Part shown: positions 21,541 to 34,351 of the stretch, one piece after another
Position numbering within the stretch: position 1 is the stretch's first letter
How the letters are laid out: each line of letters starts with the position of its first letter
DNA from: Microcebus murinus
Lineage: Eukaryota; Chordata; Mammalia; Primates; Cheirogaleidae
Length of the DNA stretch: 64,000 nucleotides
Reading direction: 5' to 3'
Assembly (NCBI RefSeq): GCF_040939455.1
Contig: NC_134110.1
Coordinates: 101,709,001-101,773,000, forward strand
Made by a program: the position numbers and the translations under genes
Notes under the pieces: model-generated
What the model saw: only the letters and a program-made list of their open reading frames with translations
Told to the model about the DNA's origin: nothing
Database searches by the model: none

Positions 21541-23979
21541 ACTTGAGTCTTGATTATAGCAGGTATTCAACACAAACTTTATTGCTGACAGTTCTTTAAT
21601 ACCAGTTTGCTCTACTGAGCAAATGCAGTGCAAATGCAAATGCACTGAGCACAGAGCAGAATGTCAATATTTGTTGGTTGATTGACTATAGGCAAATGCG
21701 AAATAATTAGCCTAATAAGCTTTTAGTACTTTAAAGGATAACAGAGCACAAGACCGCCAAGAATCTTTTTAGTTTAATTGCAAGAACCTGTGGTTCTACA
21801 TATTTTCCACTTGGGGAAATAAACAAAAATTACCCAGATGGAACGAACAGAGGCTATTTATTCAGAGTTTGTCAGGAGAAGGGAGTCAGACACCGTCACT
21901 TGCATTTGGCAGAGCCTCAGAGGCAGACAGAGGAGTGGGAAAGTTGTACAGAGGGAGAGAGGAGGGTTCCAGGTGTGCCCTGGGCGGGGCCTGCTGCTGG
22001 GGGAGCCAGAGCCAGCTGACTGGCAGTGGGACATTTCACCTGACTGGTTTGGGGGCATAATTGGCTTTCTTAGTTGTCCTGAGTAGGAACAGGGGTGGGA
22101 GTCTCAAACATGAAGAAGCTGGCAATCACTAACCAAGCCCTGACCTTCCTAGGCTGTTTTCTGCAGAGGGTGTGGGTCAGAGTTCTATTGTCATTAGGGT
22201 CCATTGGTATATTCGGTCTCTCACACTCAACTATCAACCACCTCTTCTCCTAATTTTCATTTTGTGAGTATTTGGAATATTTCTGATTATAGAGAAATCC
22301 AATTTAATATATAACCAAAGTCTTAAGTTTAGTCGGTTAGTAAATTGCTTTCTTAGGAAATGCAATTTTCTATAGAGGCTCCTCATTTAAAAAAAAATAA
22401 TTTTTCCCAAAGAAAGCATGAAGGAGCAATTAAATCAAAAGATGGTTACAAATGTCACTTTTCCTACATAAAACACTCAGTGAATTTCTAGTGCCGATAA
22501 AGAATGTTAGAGCATCAACCATAGATCATAAAAAAGAACACTGGTCTGGTTTCAATATATACTACAATGAACCCCTCTCCCAAACCTATACTCAATGCTG
22601 TCTTAAATCTATGAAAGTTTTGATGTTTGTAAAGTTGGGTTTTTCCTCCACTTTTACAAAATTCTTCCAAGCTTGTTTCAGACAGTACTCAAAATATAAA
22701 TGGCAAAGCCTCACAGGTATAATATTTTTTTCCTGATAACTATATAACTAGCTCATTTTATTTTTTACCAACCTAGCTTTTTTCAAATTCAGGGATTTAG
22801 GGACTTTAATCTCTGAAATACTTAATTTGGGGGGTGTTCATTTTACTGAATAACCAACTCAATTTTTCCTCTTTTCTGTACATTAAATGTATTACAATTC
22901 TCTTTTTGCTGTTCACATCAAGTTGGAAATTAGAAATGGTTTTTATTCAAAGCTCTATGCCTTGGGCCAAGAAAATACAATTCTCCATGATTAAGAATAG
23001 TACCCATTATCTCTTACCTAAAAAAGGGGGAGAGATTCAGCTCATTCTCAGCAAAATGTTAAGCAAATTTTCTCAGGAAAACAACAAAATAATTTTTTAA
23101 TTCAAAATAGGAATTAATTAGCACACGTTGCTTTGTGCTTCTGAGTAAACCAAAGGAAACCAAGACTGACCTGGTTTTCAAGAAGTTCTGATCTAGCCAA
23201 TCAGTCCTCAGCAATCCCAACAAAACCACAAGCCCAGGCAGCAGATATGCGGGGGAGATGCAAAATATTGCAACAGGAGATCCAACGGGGGAGGGTTGCT
23301 AAAGATTAAGGCTTCCTGAAAGAGGTCAATCTTCAGCCAGTTCTTGATAACATTAATATATATTGTCGAGTATTTAAAATATACCCCACATATCATGGGT
23401 GGCGTAATCACTCACCTGACCACTCCTTCTTAACTTGACTTTAACTTCCAAGCTCTAAATTCTGCCCTTATCAAAACACTGTGGGCTAATTCAGTTCCTA
23501 AATGAGGTAATAGAACGGAAATGTGTCCAGAATTTAGCATTACATCAGCCCAGCTGTCACTCAGAATATTAGGCCTTAAGAAAAAATTTGGCAGATTCTC
23601 TTCTAAAAGTACCTCCAGAACAATTTTTTTCTTTTTCCTTTCCTTCTTATGCTGTAAAAAATTAAAAAATAATCTATATGTGTGGTATAGAGTAAATTAG
23701 AAGGCAAGAGTAAATTAAACGACGTTAACACACACATCCTCTTACACATGCACCTTCACTCTTGCAAAGAGTATTTGCTTTCTAACCCGGTCGAGTGGGC
23801 GAGTGGTACGGTTCCAGGTATAATTTGAAATTCTGTCTCAGTCTGCTTTTTCTAATTTTTCCTATCAGCTGAGTCATCTGCATTTATGGTCGGCCCTGGG
23901 AGAGGAGGAAAAAGCTTTGTCTGTGGTGCCCAGGCCGCTCTTTCCAGGAAGGGAGAAATGCTTTCTCATCTCAATCCCA
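21541..23979. other. Unique intergenic sequence; possible antisense LTR at 21838-22240
   Basis: The 21838-22240 part is GC-richer and starts with 'gaggctatttattcag', which could be a reversed polyadenylation region of an ERV LTR, but neither end nor family could be fixed. The rest is AT-rich and unrecognised. Confidence 0.35.
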
Positions 23980-24080
23980 TTGTAATCGCCTTTTACTTTG
24001 TCTTACTTTGTCTGTCTTCCCCACTCTAAACTGTGAGCTTTTCCAGGGCAGGAGCTGAATTCCCCGCAGGGAAGTAAATG
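23980..24080 (+). mobile_element. L2 3' end fragment
   Basis: 'ccccactctaaactgtgagcttttccagggcagg' at 24020-24053 matches the terminal part of L2 LINEs (the 'actgtgagctccttgagggcagg' type block). Very short. Confidence 0.5.
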
Positions 24081-26420
24081 AGAGAATGTCTCAGGTGGCC
24101 AGAGATTCCGGCCCGCATCCGCCACCTGCATTCTTCTCCTTGGCAAAGTCAAGCTTTCAACGCGAAAGCATTTCGATTTTCGCCTTCATAGAAGCCACAG
24201 TGGAGTTACTTCCAGTTTGAGGACTGCTTCGTTTCTTCACCTCTGAACTCATCCAAGCAGCTCCAGCACCCTCCCATGGTGTGTTTGGCTGTGGTACTCC
24301 TGAGCACAGTGCAGTCGGTGTGTGATCTTAAAATAACACTAAGTCTGATGTTTCCAGGGTATGAGCATTTGGGGAATAAGATAAGCACCCTTGACAGCTG
24401 TGTTTGAGCTGGGTTTTGATGACGAGCTAGACTAGAATGAGCCTGCCTCTAGGGTAGGACGGGTGGCCCCATCTGCTTGGAGCTGATTATGAATAACTGA
24501 TAATGAGTGACCAGACTGAAGTCATACCCTGATAACAAGACTGTTTGGAACAGCAAATATCGCTTTTTAAAAATATTAGAGATAAATGGTATCTGCTTGA
24601 ATGCCTGGTCTGGTAGTTAGGAGCCAGTTTACATTTTTCCAATTAAAAGTGATTCATTCTTGATCGCATTAGTGCAAGAAGGGAAGCTTTGAAAAGACCG
24701 CAAATCATTAGGGTAAAAATATGTTAAAGTATAAACAGGCAATTTCAGGATCAATAGGAAATATTTAACCACTTTCTTTTTAATTTTAATATCAATATGC
24801 CAATGATCATCAAATGCAGTTAAAGAAGGAGGACAGGAGTTGAGAAAAAGGAGAAAAGGAAGGAAGGAGAAAGAAAGTAGCTTTTGTATTTTGTCAGGTA
24901 CACCTGCCAGTTTTGTTCTTCCAATGTAGCTGTTTTATTAAAAGCACAGAATGAATACCTACATGAATTAAGACATGTTCATTATGCCACAAATGAGAGA
25001 AAGATTGGTAAAGATTAATTCTGACAGTGGAATAGAATTATAATTAGAAATCTGGGTTCATCCAGTGGTGAATTATATTTGTATCAGCCTTACACACTAA
25101 AAAGGAAAAATCTAAAATCAACCAATCCAGTAATTGATGGGCATGTCTTTTAGAGGTGCACCAATAAAAGTAAACTTCCTGTATACAATTTTATGATAAT
25201 GGGTTTCTTCTCTTAATATTTCCAAAAATCTGTGACTTGAGCCTAGTCCTGCACTGTCTGTCTACTTAAGCATATTTAAGTAAAAGCAACTACTCTCTGA
25301 GCTTCACCGGAATATTTTTTAACACAGTGCCTGAGTGAGTGCTTAGTATTTTGGTGTTAACACTTGATTTAGAAACCACTTTGAAGTTTTGAATTTGGGT
25401 CATCAATACAATAATTCGACAGTGTTAGTTCCACTTGGTAATAAAAAGTGATTCTTTTTTGGAATCTCTTAGCATTACAAAAAAAGCAGGCACATTCAAA
25501 TATCTCAAATACATGTTTTTGCTCACGAGCACTTGTGTTCTAATATATATTTCTAATATATACTTATGTTTAAAACTATTAATAGCTGTCAGCTTCATCA
25601 TAAAATTTGCCATTGTAATTTTATCATTAATCTTCTATGAATATTGAGGGTTAGGGAATTGAAGTATTATATAATTCAGTTTGAGACTTTCTGTGTCAAC
25701 AGATTCTCAGCTGAAATCCATTCAGTATGACTTTAGTTTCTAAAGAGAGCATGGATTGTGGGGGAAAAAATCAGTAAGACAGCTAAGATGCTGTGGGTGA
25801 GGGCAAATGCTTCTGACAAAACCCCAATAAATTAGGAAGTTAATAACACCACAGCCTGTGGCACAGAAAAGAGAAGAACAAGGTTACGACAGTGACCTGC
25901 CACCCAGATCTGTGACTCTGAGCAGGAAGAGGCAGGAGAGGAAATAACATATTCAGGGCATTAGTGACAACATTACCACACACATTTCCAAGATAGTTTC
26001 TACACTAGAGCAAGACCACCAAAGTTTTGTTTGCTTCTTAAATACATGCATTTAAAATATTTTATTCAGAATTGAGTGAATCTAGTTAAGCAAAAAGTCA
26101 ATTTGACCATTGATACAGGTGCAGTGAATTCCCTAGACTAATAAAATAAGTCCACTATGAAAACTACTAAAGTGTTTAATGATCTCTTATAGCTCTACTG
26201 TTGCCATTGAGTAAGTCAAAATGAGGATTGTTCACCTGACATTAGTGAGGGAGCAGGCTTTGTTGTTAACTGCCTGCTCACAAAGTTAAGTGCAATCAGA
26301 ATTTGTGGGCTCTCCGCCAGATTCTAAGAAGCCAAGAGGTCTGTCTGCATATTATGTGGACCAAATGCCCTCCTCTTCCATATCTCCCAGTTCGGTCAGA
26401 GAATCCTCCCCTTATGAAAG
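24081..26420. other. Unique AT-rich intergenic sequence
   Basis: Nothing recognised except a GGAAG/GAAA purine run at 24838-24875. Confidence 0.45.
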
Positions 26421-26424
26421 GAAG

Positions 26425-26640
26425 GCCCAGCTGAAATGCCACTTCCCTGAGGAAGCCTTCCATGATAAACACTAATTTATCTGTCTGTAGCCACTCCTGA
26501 AATGTTCCAAGGCACTCTCGGAAAGTTCACTGTCCTTTCTCTTGTACTTTGCAGCACACATCTCAGCAGCCCTGTCCCTACAGAACAGAGATGGACTCCT
26601 TCATTTTCCAGTTCCCACAACACCTTGAATAAATTAAAAA
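26425..26640 (+). mobile_element. L2 LINE fragment
   Basis: 'gcccagctgaaatgccacttccctgaggaagccttcca' (26425-26462) is the conserved L2 3' block, followed by a decayed continuation. Directly followed by an antisense MIR. Confidence 0.7.
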
Positions 26641-26659
26641 TCCCAGTAGCTACCTAGTC

Positions 26660-26830
26660 CACAGAGCTTACCACATAGTAGGCACTGGTGCTGTCTATGA
26701 ACCTCACATCTCATGATGTCCCCAAGGTGGGTAGTATTTCTATCCCCATTTTTCAAGTGAAGACACTGAAGCACATTAGGATTGCATAAGTCATCCAGAT
26801 CACAGAGTTGGCACAAGCCAAACTACTTCA
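26660..26830 (-). mobile_element. MIR SINE, antisense
   Basis: 'accacatagtaggcactggtgctgtctatgaacctcacatctc' then 'aaggtgggtagtatttctatccccatttttcaagtgaagacactgaagcaca' and 'tcacagagttggcacaagcc' give the full antisense MIR order. Confidence 0.85.
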
Positions 26831-27051
26831 TATCTTTCTCATGCAAGACAACCAAATTCCATCCATGTGTCTAGATTTTATATTTGACCAACCAACCAAA
26901 ATTAGCCATGAAGAGTTTACTGAAGTCCCCTCACCCTTAACAATTTATCCTTTTAGGATGTAGACGCATGTAGGAAATGCAGACCTATTTAGCCTCATAA
27001 AATGAACACAAAGTCATTTTCAGAGTATCAAGGCTTAGTACCAGACTAAGT

Positions 27052-27366
27052 TGACAGGGAAAAACCCCCACCCCGGGCCCCATGGCTGAACTCACTGCAG
27101 ATTGGACATATGTAAAGCTTGTTGCTGACTGGACGCTTTTGAATCCCACCGCTAGTTGGATAACTCCTTATGTTGATTAGTTGTGTGTTAGTTGATTGGT
27201 TGTGTGCAACCCCACGAAATGTATAAAACTGGAGAAAAACAGGGAAGCGAGGCTCGGGATTTGGTGGCATGCCCTTCCAGCCCGCCCTGGAAATAAAGTC
27301 TGATCCTCCACTCTCCGTGTGGCGCTCGGTTCTTTCCCGTCAGTCGCTGTAACACTGGCTGTAACA
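27052..27366 (+). mobile_element. Solo LTR, ERV1-like, with 4-bp TSD
   Basis: A 315-bp unit beginning TGACAGGG and ending GTAACA, flanked by AAGT at 27048-27051 and 27367-27370. A 4-bp duplication fits gammaretrovirus-type (ERV1) integrases. It holds a TATA box (tataaaa, 27222-27228), a polyadenylation signal (aataaa, 27292-27297) and a following GT/C-rich region (tgtggcgctcggttctttcc), the normal U3-R-U5 order. Several CpGs survive, so it is relatively young. No internal provirus remains. Confidence 0.8.
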
Positions 27367-27370
27367 AAGT

Positions 27371-27616
27371 TCTAGAACCGTCGGGCTAAGCCTGGGAGGA
27401 AAGCTGGGGCCAACCCGCTGTGGGCCGTTGGAGGCCGAGCGTCACCAAAGCGCTGGCTTACTGCGCCCGGACAGAAACGCTGCCACTCGGTGTGGCTGTG
27501 TGTACACCACCAGGAAAAAAGTGACATTTTTAGTACTTTTTCTTTTCTCTCTTGTTTTCCTTTTAGTATATTGGTTCTTTTTTCCTTACATGATAACAAA
27601 ATAGTTACCTTTTTGT
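27371..27616. other. CpG-containing spacer between two LTRs
   Basis: The first 120 bases are CpG-rich (accgtcgggc, gccgagcgtcacc, gcgcccgg), then composition drops sharply to T-rich. Not recognised as a repeat. Confidence 0.4.
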
Positions 27617-28195
27617 GTATTCTGTATTCGTTTTCTACTGTGGCTGGAACAAATGACGACAAACTTGACGCAGACGCGATATCTCGCAGCCGCAGGTCAG
27701 AGGCCAGGCCGGCCGGGCTGGTTTCCGGTTCCGGGTTCTCGCCGCTGGAATGGAGGCGTCGGCGGCCCACGTTTTGGAGGCTCTAGGGTTGGATGAGCTG
27801 CCAGGTCCATTCAGGTGTTGGCTGAATCCAGCTCCTTGCACCTGCGGCACTGAGGCCGTTTCCTTGCGGGCCGCGGCCAGGCTCCGTCTCAGTTTCCATC
27901 GCCTTCCCGTCCTGAAAGGGGTCCGGCCTCTTCGCTCTCCGGCCTATCCGCGCTCCCTCTTGCCTCAGGTCTCCGGTGACTCTTCCACCTTCCTCTTCGT
28001 CCTGGGAAGTCTCCTGAGATGACGCTGGGCCCACCCAGATAATCCAGGGTAATCTCCCCACCGTCAAGTCAGCTGGGCAGAAACCTTAATTGCACCCGAA
28101 AAGGCCCTGCAGCGCAGTATCTAGATGACTTTCGGTCAGATAACAGATGACAGGAATGCTGGGCATCTTCGGAATCCGGCCAGCCACACGTCAAC
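27617..28195 (-). mobile_element. MLT1-type MaLR LTR, antisense, unusually CpG-rich
   Basis: The left end 'tctgtattcgttttctactgtggctggaacaaatgacgacaaact' (27619-27663), the middle 'ccattcaggtgttggctgaatccagctccttgcacc' (27807-27842) and the right part 'gcccacccagataatccagggtaatctcccca' (28029-28060) with 'ggcatcttcggaatccggcc' (28162-28181) follow the reverse complement of an MLT1-class LTR over its whole length. About 27665-27960 is dense in CpG (gcagacgcgatatctcgcagccgc and further), which is unexpected for a family this old. It may serve as a promoter or CpG island today. Confidence 0.7.
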
Positions 28196-29615
28196 TCTCA
28201 AAAGAGAAACGTGAACGTGTTTCCTCAACCACAAGTTAAGAAGTTTTGTGATTTAATTTTGTCACTCCAAATGCTGTATTTTCCAACCTAATAACTATGT
28301 TACCTATTACTAACAAATGCATTGAGACTAGGAATTTAGATAGTTATAATTCTGACAAAAACATGTTTTAATCAGCAACTGTATTATTTTATATGGCATC
28401 TCTTTGTGATCTGTAAATATACCAATTGAATTGAATGATCTGAAGTATATGTAAATATATGCATTGATTTGGGTATGACAGCAAACTATACATGTTTACA
28501 GTAAATTATTCTCAGAGAATGATGGACATCTGACAGTCATGGAAAATATGATTCTCTTTGTTGATATGTTTTAAAATGGAAAACAGAGAAATTATGAAAA
28601 TACTCTACATGGCTTTTTTTTCTTTGACCCTCAATAAAACTGCTTATAAAGATAATTTGAACATAATGACTAAATTTTCCTTATATGTATCATAATGATA
28701 CAAGCATGTGGAGATAGTAAGACAGGCAGGATAGAATATATTTCTTAGAGATAAGCTAAATTAAATAAAATTGTACAATTGGTCACAGTTACATAGTGCT
28801 AATGAATAGTTTAAATATTTGGGAATTTTATATATTCTGAAGAAATCAAGTGTCCCCAAAGTCATTTTTGACAGCAGAGGGCACAAAGTAGTGTTCAGTT
28901 TATGCCACTGAGTGAGTGAATCAATGAGATTCAGAGATGGTGGCAGAAAGGTTACCAAATTGTTCTATGAAATATGTAATGAAATAATCCAAGAATTAAC
29001 CTTTGTGTTCTCATCCATGAAAGAAGCTAAAAGTTAGATGTTGTCTGAGAACCCTTCTAGCTTCACATCCTAAAACCATGATTTACAATAATTTTCATTC
29101 TGACTTTTTATTGTTCCATCCAAGTTATTCACAAATGTTCATACATAGCAAAAACATATATAGAATTTTTCTCGAGGAAAAGTTAAAAAGCAATTAAATC
29201 AGAATTGCCATAAGATTTTTATCAAAAGCATGAGAAATACAATTTGCTTTCAGTAAGAGTTACATGTCCCAAATGCTGTGAATTCTCAAGAAATTAGTCA
29301 ACAGCCCTACACAGGGAGAAAGAGGCAGTATGGTGAGGGAAGAAAGGTATGGCATTTCTGGCAGTTTACTGAATGTAGGCAAAGCACTTCACTTTTCTAT
29401 AGAAAGGAAAGCAAAGCAAAGCAAAGAGAAAGCAAAGTACTCCACTTCCCAATGTGTAAAAGAGATAGGGCTCCCAACAACCAGGCATGTCATCTAAATA
29501 AGCAGTCTGTCTGTGCTGGGGTATACAGCTCTTTCCAATGCCCGAAGTCTATGGGAAGCAGCTGTAGCCCACACCAAGTTGTTAGGAGAGGCTGCAGGCA
29601 TGGGCTCCTAGCGTA
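28196..29615. other. Unique AT-rich intergenic sequence
   Basis: No gene or repeat recognised, except a short (GCAAA)n-like run at 29405-29440. An open frame of 114 codons at 29278-29622 has no motif and runs into the mariner-like element. Confidence 0.45.
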
Positions 29616-29621
29616 TGTATG

Positions 29622-29698
29622 AAGGCTGTCCGGAAAGTATCCAGCCATGTAACTGTTCTCATTATTATTAACAATGGCTGGATACTTTCTGGACACCC
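29622..29698. mobile_element. Mariner-like mini-element forming a 75-nt hairpin
   Basis: Arms 29624-29648 and 29674-29698 are 25-bp inverted repeats matching at 23 positions (GGCTGTCCGGAAAGTATCC against GGGTGTCCAGAAAGTATCC). The loop is 25 nt. The 'gtccggaaagta' type end suggests a Tc1/mariner MITE, comparable in design to MADE1, which gives rise to some primate miRNAs. TA target bases are not certain because the right side runs into a C-rich low-complexity tract. Confidence 0.7.
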
Positions 29699-29767
29699 CC
29701 CCCCATCTCTCTATCTCTCCCCCTCTCTCTCACCCCCCCAACATATATATATATATATATATATATG
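29697..29767. repeat. Low-complexity C/TC tract and (AT)n
   Basis: Poly-C, then TC units, a second poly-C and (AT) repeats to 29766. Abuts the mariner-like hairpin. Confidence 0.9.
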
Positions 29768-31444
29768 ATGGTACATAGCACCTACAAGGTGAATGGCATT
29801 GTGTGTGTAGATCATTAGAGAAAGACAGTGTCGACTGTTTAAAAATCTCCAGCAATTATTCTACAGTGTTGGACTCTCAGTGTTCATGTTTCCTCTCCTC
29901 TAACATTTCCATCTCTCCAACCAAAGGCCATTTCCTCTTGGTCTGTCAACAATGGGAATTGAAAACAGCTGCTCACCAATCATGGCTAATAGGCTCTGTG
30001 TGCACATCGTGCTATCAAGTTTTTAAGGCCACCTTCAATACCTGAAGAGGTCAGAGAGAAGAAGAACTCTGAAGTTGGAAGGGGCCTTAGTAACATCAAA
30101 TCCGACTCCCACCACGGCAAGAGTCGCCTCTGTCTCTTCCACCCTTAGTCTCTGCATGGCCACTGCCAGAACAGGGGATTGGCGGCCCCCATGGCAGTGC
30201 ATTTCTTGTTCAGATCACCTGAATTGTTAGAAACGTCATTCTTATATTTAGCTGGACTCTAGTTATAGTTCCTACACAACCCTATTCTGTTATTTAGACT
30301 CAAACAGAATTAACAGTTGTTCACCTCTGCAAAGAGAGTTTTCCTGTTCCCCCAAAGGCTTTATTCTAGTTCAAACATTACCATTTCTTCATGTGAAAAG
30401 GTTTACATTTATCTATCCTTTTTATTAATCTCTACGTGCTCTCTGTTGTGTGTATTCCTTTCTTTTAAAAAACGATTCAAATAACAGAATACTGTACACA
30501 GTTCAGTAAAAATAAATGACCCACTGTCACAGGCAGAATCACAGCTGAACCTCACAAACAGAACATTCAGTAAAACAAGCAGGACACAAAAGAATATAGC
30601 ATACTTCCATTTTTATAAATTCAAAACTAAGTTGTTTAGGAATGCATCTATAGATGATGTAATTATAAGTCAAAGCGAGTTAACGATCATTATGAAAGTC
30701 ATGATAGTGCTGACCCTTTGCGGGGGCTGGCCTCAGGGATGTTTCGGAGTATCAGCAATGTTCTATTTCTTTAACCCTAGTACTGAAGAAATAGATGGGT
30801 CCCAAAAAGTGACATTTTAACTCTTTCAGCTGATTGTTTTGATACATACCTCCCTATTCCAAACAACACATTTACAGTTCGTTTTGTGGCATGAGCATTA
30901 CCCACTGATTTCCCACTAGGGAAGGTGAGGGTTTAGCTCCTTCACTAACACACCCCGCCCTCACTCCGCACAGGCCCAGTCCCGTCCTCCCAATTGCCCA
31001 GTGTATGACATCACAATTTTGGTTATAAATATTCAGTGTTTACATAGTGACGATGAATGCAATAATCACAGCTAGGTCACGTAGTAACTGTCCCTGAAAA
31101 CCTTTTTGTTTTCTTTGGAGTTACTAATTGCTTTTGTTTGTTTGCTTGCTTGCTTGGTTTTTGATGTTCTTTTCTTCTTCAGTGGTATGAACTTCCTCTA
31201 AATTCATCCAACAGGTGCTATATTTATCAGATTTACAATTTCTTTGAGGAATCTGTCTGTCCGACTGACTCTAATCACACCTGGTTGTTCACTCAGAACT
31301 TCTTTTCCCATCCTGGGAATTTCTGTCACTTCTCTCTTTTGCTGACCTTCTGCTTCCTGGATCCCAAGAATTCCTCCTTCCTTCTTTATACATTCCTTTG
31401 TAGCTCCCGTAAAGGCGTACATGGAAAGTAATTCATTTGATAAA
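29768..31444. other. Unique intergenic sequence
   Basis: The block 30057-30180 ('ctgaagttggaaggggccttagtaacatcaaatcc') resembles an old SINE/LINE tail but I cannot assign it. A TTTG/CTTG-type run lies at 31134-31160. Confidence 0.4.
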
Positions 31445-31510
31445 TTTTTTATTTCAAAATATTAAGGGGATAAATGTTTTTGTTACATGGATACCTTGTA
31501 TTTGAGATTT
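31445..31510 (-). mobile_element. L1 3' end fragment, antisense
   Basis: 'ttttttatttcaaaatattaaggggataaatgtttttgttacatgg' reads as the reverse complement of a primate L1 3' terminus. Confidence 0.55.
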
Positions 31511-32290
31511 TGAATGCCCAAAAATGTCTTTATTCTGCCTTCACCTAATTGATGATGGCTTTTGTAAGTATAACATTCTAATATTAGAATCCATTTTTCC
31601 TCAGAATTTTGAAAGCATTGCTCCACTGTCTTCCAGGTTTCAGCATTGCTATTGATAAGTCTTATATCAATGAGATTCTCAAACTTTCATATATAGTCTT
31701 ATAGTTTTTTCTCCAAAGAATATTCTGATCTTCTGTTTGTCCCCAGTACTACGAAATTCCACAGTGATGTGTCTTGCTGAGCAGCTACTTTTACCTACCA
31801 CGTGTGGAGAGTCTGTGGCCCCTTCAGTCTGAACCTTGAGTCCTTCAGCTCTGGGACATCATCTTGAATTTCTTCTTTAATAATTTCCACACCTCTGTTT
31901 TCATACTGCCTTCTTCCTGGATCCCCTATTATTCAGATTTTGAAACTTCCGGAATGATCTTTTAATTTTCTTATCTTTTCTCTCCATGTTCCCTACTTTG
32001 TCGTTTCTCTGCTCTCTGAGAGCTGAGAACTTTTTCCAAGTCTATCTCCCAGTCATTCTATTGAGGGTTCCCTTTCTGTGTTTATATTTTTAATTTCCAA
32101 GAGCACTTATTTTGAGCTGTGAGTGCTCTTTGTTTTGCAGTTTTCCATTCTTATCTCCTCAGTGGAATAGCTTCCCTTATCTCTCTGCTAAAAGTTTTCA
32201 TTTTCTAAGTTGTCTTTCTTTCGGATTGTCTTTATTTCCTCCAATTGCTTTTCTTTTTCCCTCTTGTTTTGCTCTCTGTCTTTCATATTC
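31511..32290 (-). mobile_element. Probable L1M 5' region, antisense
   Basis: The succession 'cagaattttgaaagcattgctccactgtcttccagg', 'cctattattcagattttgaaac', 'ttttaattttcttatcttttctctcc' and 'tttttaatttccaagagcactta' matches a T-rich repeat that I associate with antisense L1M 5' sequence. The class call is an inference; the sequence is clearly not coding. Confidence 0.45.
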
Positions 32291-32449
32291 CAGGATTTCT
32301 GGTTGGGCACCAAAAAGCTGACTGGAAGCTCTACAAAAGAGAACAGGGCTCCTCAAGACATCACTGTCGGGTGACCTGGCTGAGCCAATTAATTGGAGAA
32401 CTTCCGATATTAGCACTCTTAGATCTTTCTTCCAGGGTGATTTAGCTTG

Positions 32450-33080
32450 ACATGGAAGACTGTTAGGTCTGGAGCTGAGAGAGAGAGACACACATGAAGC
32501 CTCGTGTGTAGTAAAATGCTGTTTATTTGGGGTATCTGGGTGCAGATGGGTAGAGGCCAAATGAGCATCCACCACGAGGGAGGGGAAAGCTTTGGGTTTC
32601 TAGAGGGTTTTTGGGGGGGCAGCAACACTAGCAGAGATAAGGAGGCAGGTAGATTCATCCTTATTAGGAAGGATAGGAATGCCGGTGTCATTGCAGCTGT
32701 CTGTGGTCCTGCAGTTGTCTGTGGTCTAAGTGAGATTTACAACCTCCAGACTCCAGACTCCTGCAGCTTTTATACTTTTCAGGTGCCCCACCCCCCAACC
32801 CAACCTAACAAAGACTTTTCTAGTCTCTACCTGGTGTAAAGCAACCAGCACCCTACACTTGGTTGGGGGAGAAAGACCAGAGGAGGTGGCGTGAGGTCTC
32901 AGTGTTCCACGACTACACAGTCATGTCACCCGTTTCTAACAGAGCACCAGCGCTAGGCTGCCCGAGTCCTCCTGTTCAGCCAGAGACCCTCTGTTTCCCC
33001 CTCCCAGAGACTAGCATTCAGTCTTCTGCTCTAGCAGGAAGGGAATCTGGGAATCCGGCTTCTTAAAAATGTTGTCATGA
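32450..33080. other. GC-richer block, possible antisense LTR
   Basis: Contains a reversed polyadenylation-like 'gtttattt' (32521) and a reversed TATA-like 'ttttatac' (32769), which would fit an ERV LTR on the minus strand. Boundaries and target duplication were not found, so this is only a suggestion. Confidence 0.3.
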
Positions 33081-33301
33081 AGCCGTCCAGGTTCTTCCTC
33101 CACTTCCCGCCACCTTCTAGGGTACTGGGTGCGGCCAGGTCTCACTATGAGGAGTTTGTCCAGTGTCAGAGGCTCTGCAGCCTTCCCACTGCCTGCCGAG
33201 ATGCAGGTTTCTCGGGGGGTTCAATCGGTAACGGTCTGTCCCTCTGCTTCCCAGCCTTGCAATTGCTGTCTTCTCCCCCATTTTCTCTTCTTCCTTTTCT
33301 T

Positions 33302-33336
33302 TTATAAGTATGTATGTATGTATACACACACACACA
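33302..33336. repeat. (GTAT)n / (AC)n microsatellite
   Basis: GTAT units at about 33308-33321 followed by AC units to 33337, immediately beyond the poly(A) end of the COX6C retrocopy. Confidence 0.85.
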
Positions 33337-33339
33337 ATT

Positions 33340-33785
<446 letters not shown>

Positions 33786-33790
33786 CTGCA

Positions 33791-33950
33791 TGTTTGTTTG
33801 TTTGTTTGAGACAGAGTCTTGCTCTGTTGCCCAGGGCTAGAGTACAGTGGCATCATCATAGGTCACAGTAACCTCAAACCCCTGGCCTCAAGGGATCCTC
33901 CTTCCTCAGCCTCCCCAAGTGCTAGGATTACAGGTGTGAGCCACTGAGCC
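33791..33950 (-). mobile_element. Alu-type monomer (FLAM-like), antisense
   Basis: (TTTG)n tail at 33791-33808, then 'gagacagagtcttgctctgttgccc', and a left end 'gtgtgagccactgagccagtg'. Length about 140 bp before the tail indicates a monomer. It lies just upstream of the COX6C retrocopy 5' end. Confidence 0.85.
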
Positions 33951-34351
33951 AGTGTGTAATTTTTAAGTAATCCAATTTATTATAGATTTGGCAAAAAACA
34001 TAGGCAAACGTGTATCTAATTTGCCATGTTAGTTTGGAAAGTATCTATATGTTTTGTCACATGACCTTCTCTCAAGACAGATTTTTTTCATATTTTATGT
34101 GTTCCAGACAATTTCTTGAAAAATAATGTAGACATATATTCTTTTTAATTTTAATCTTGTCCTTTATGCCCATTAGTCACCCTTTTGAGGTATTACTAAT
34201 TTGGAAACTTGGTCATGTGGTAGGAAAAACAATAATAATAAAAATATCTACTATTTTAGGTGTATCAGATTCTGTATGAGATCAAAGTAATATATACATA
34301 CCCCTCACAGTTTTGTGTCACTCCACATCTGATAATCATGTTCTTTGTCTT

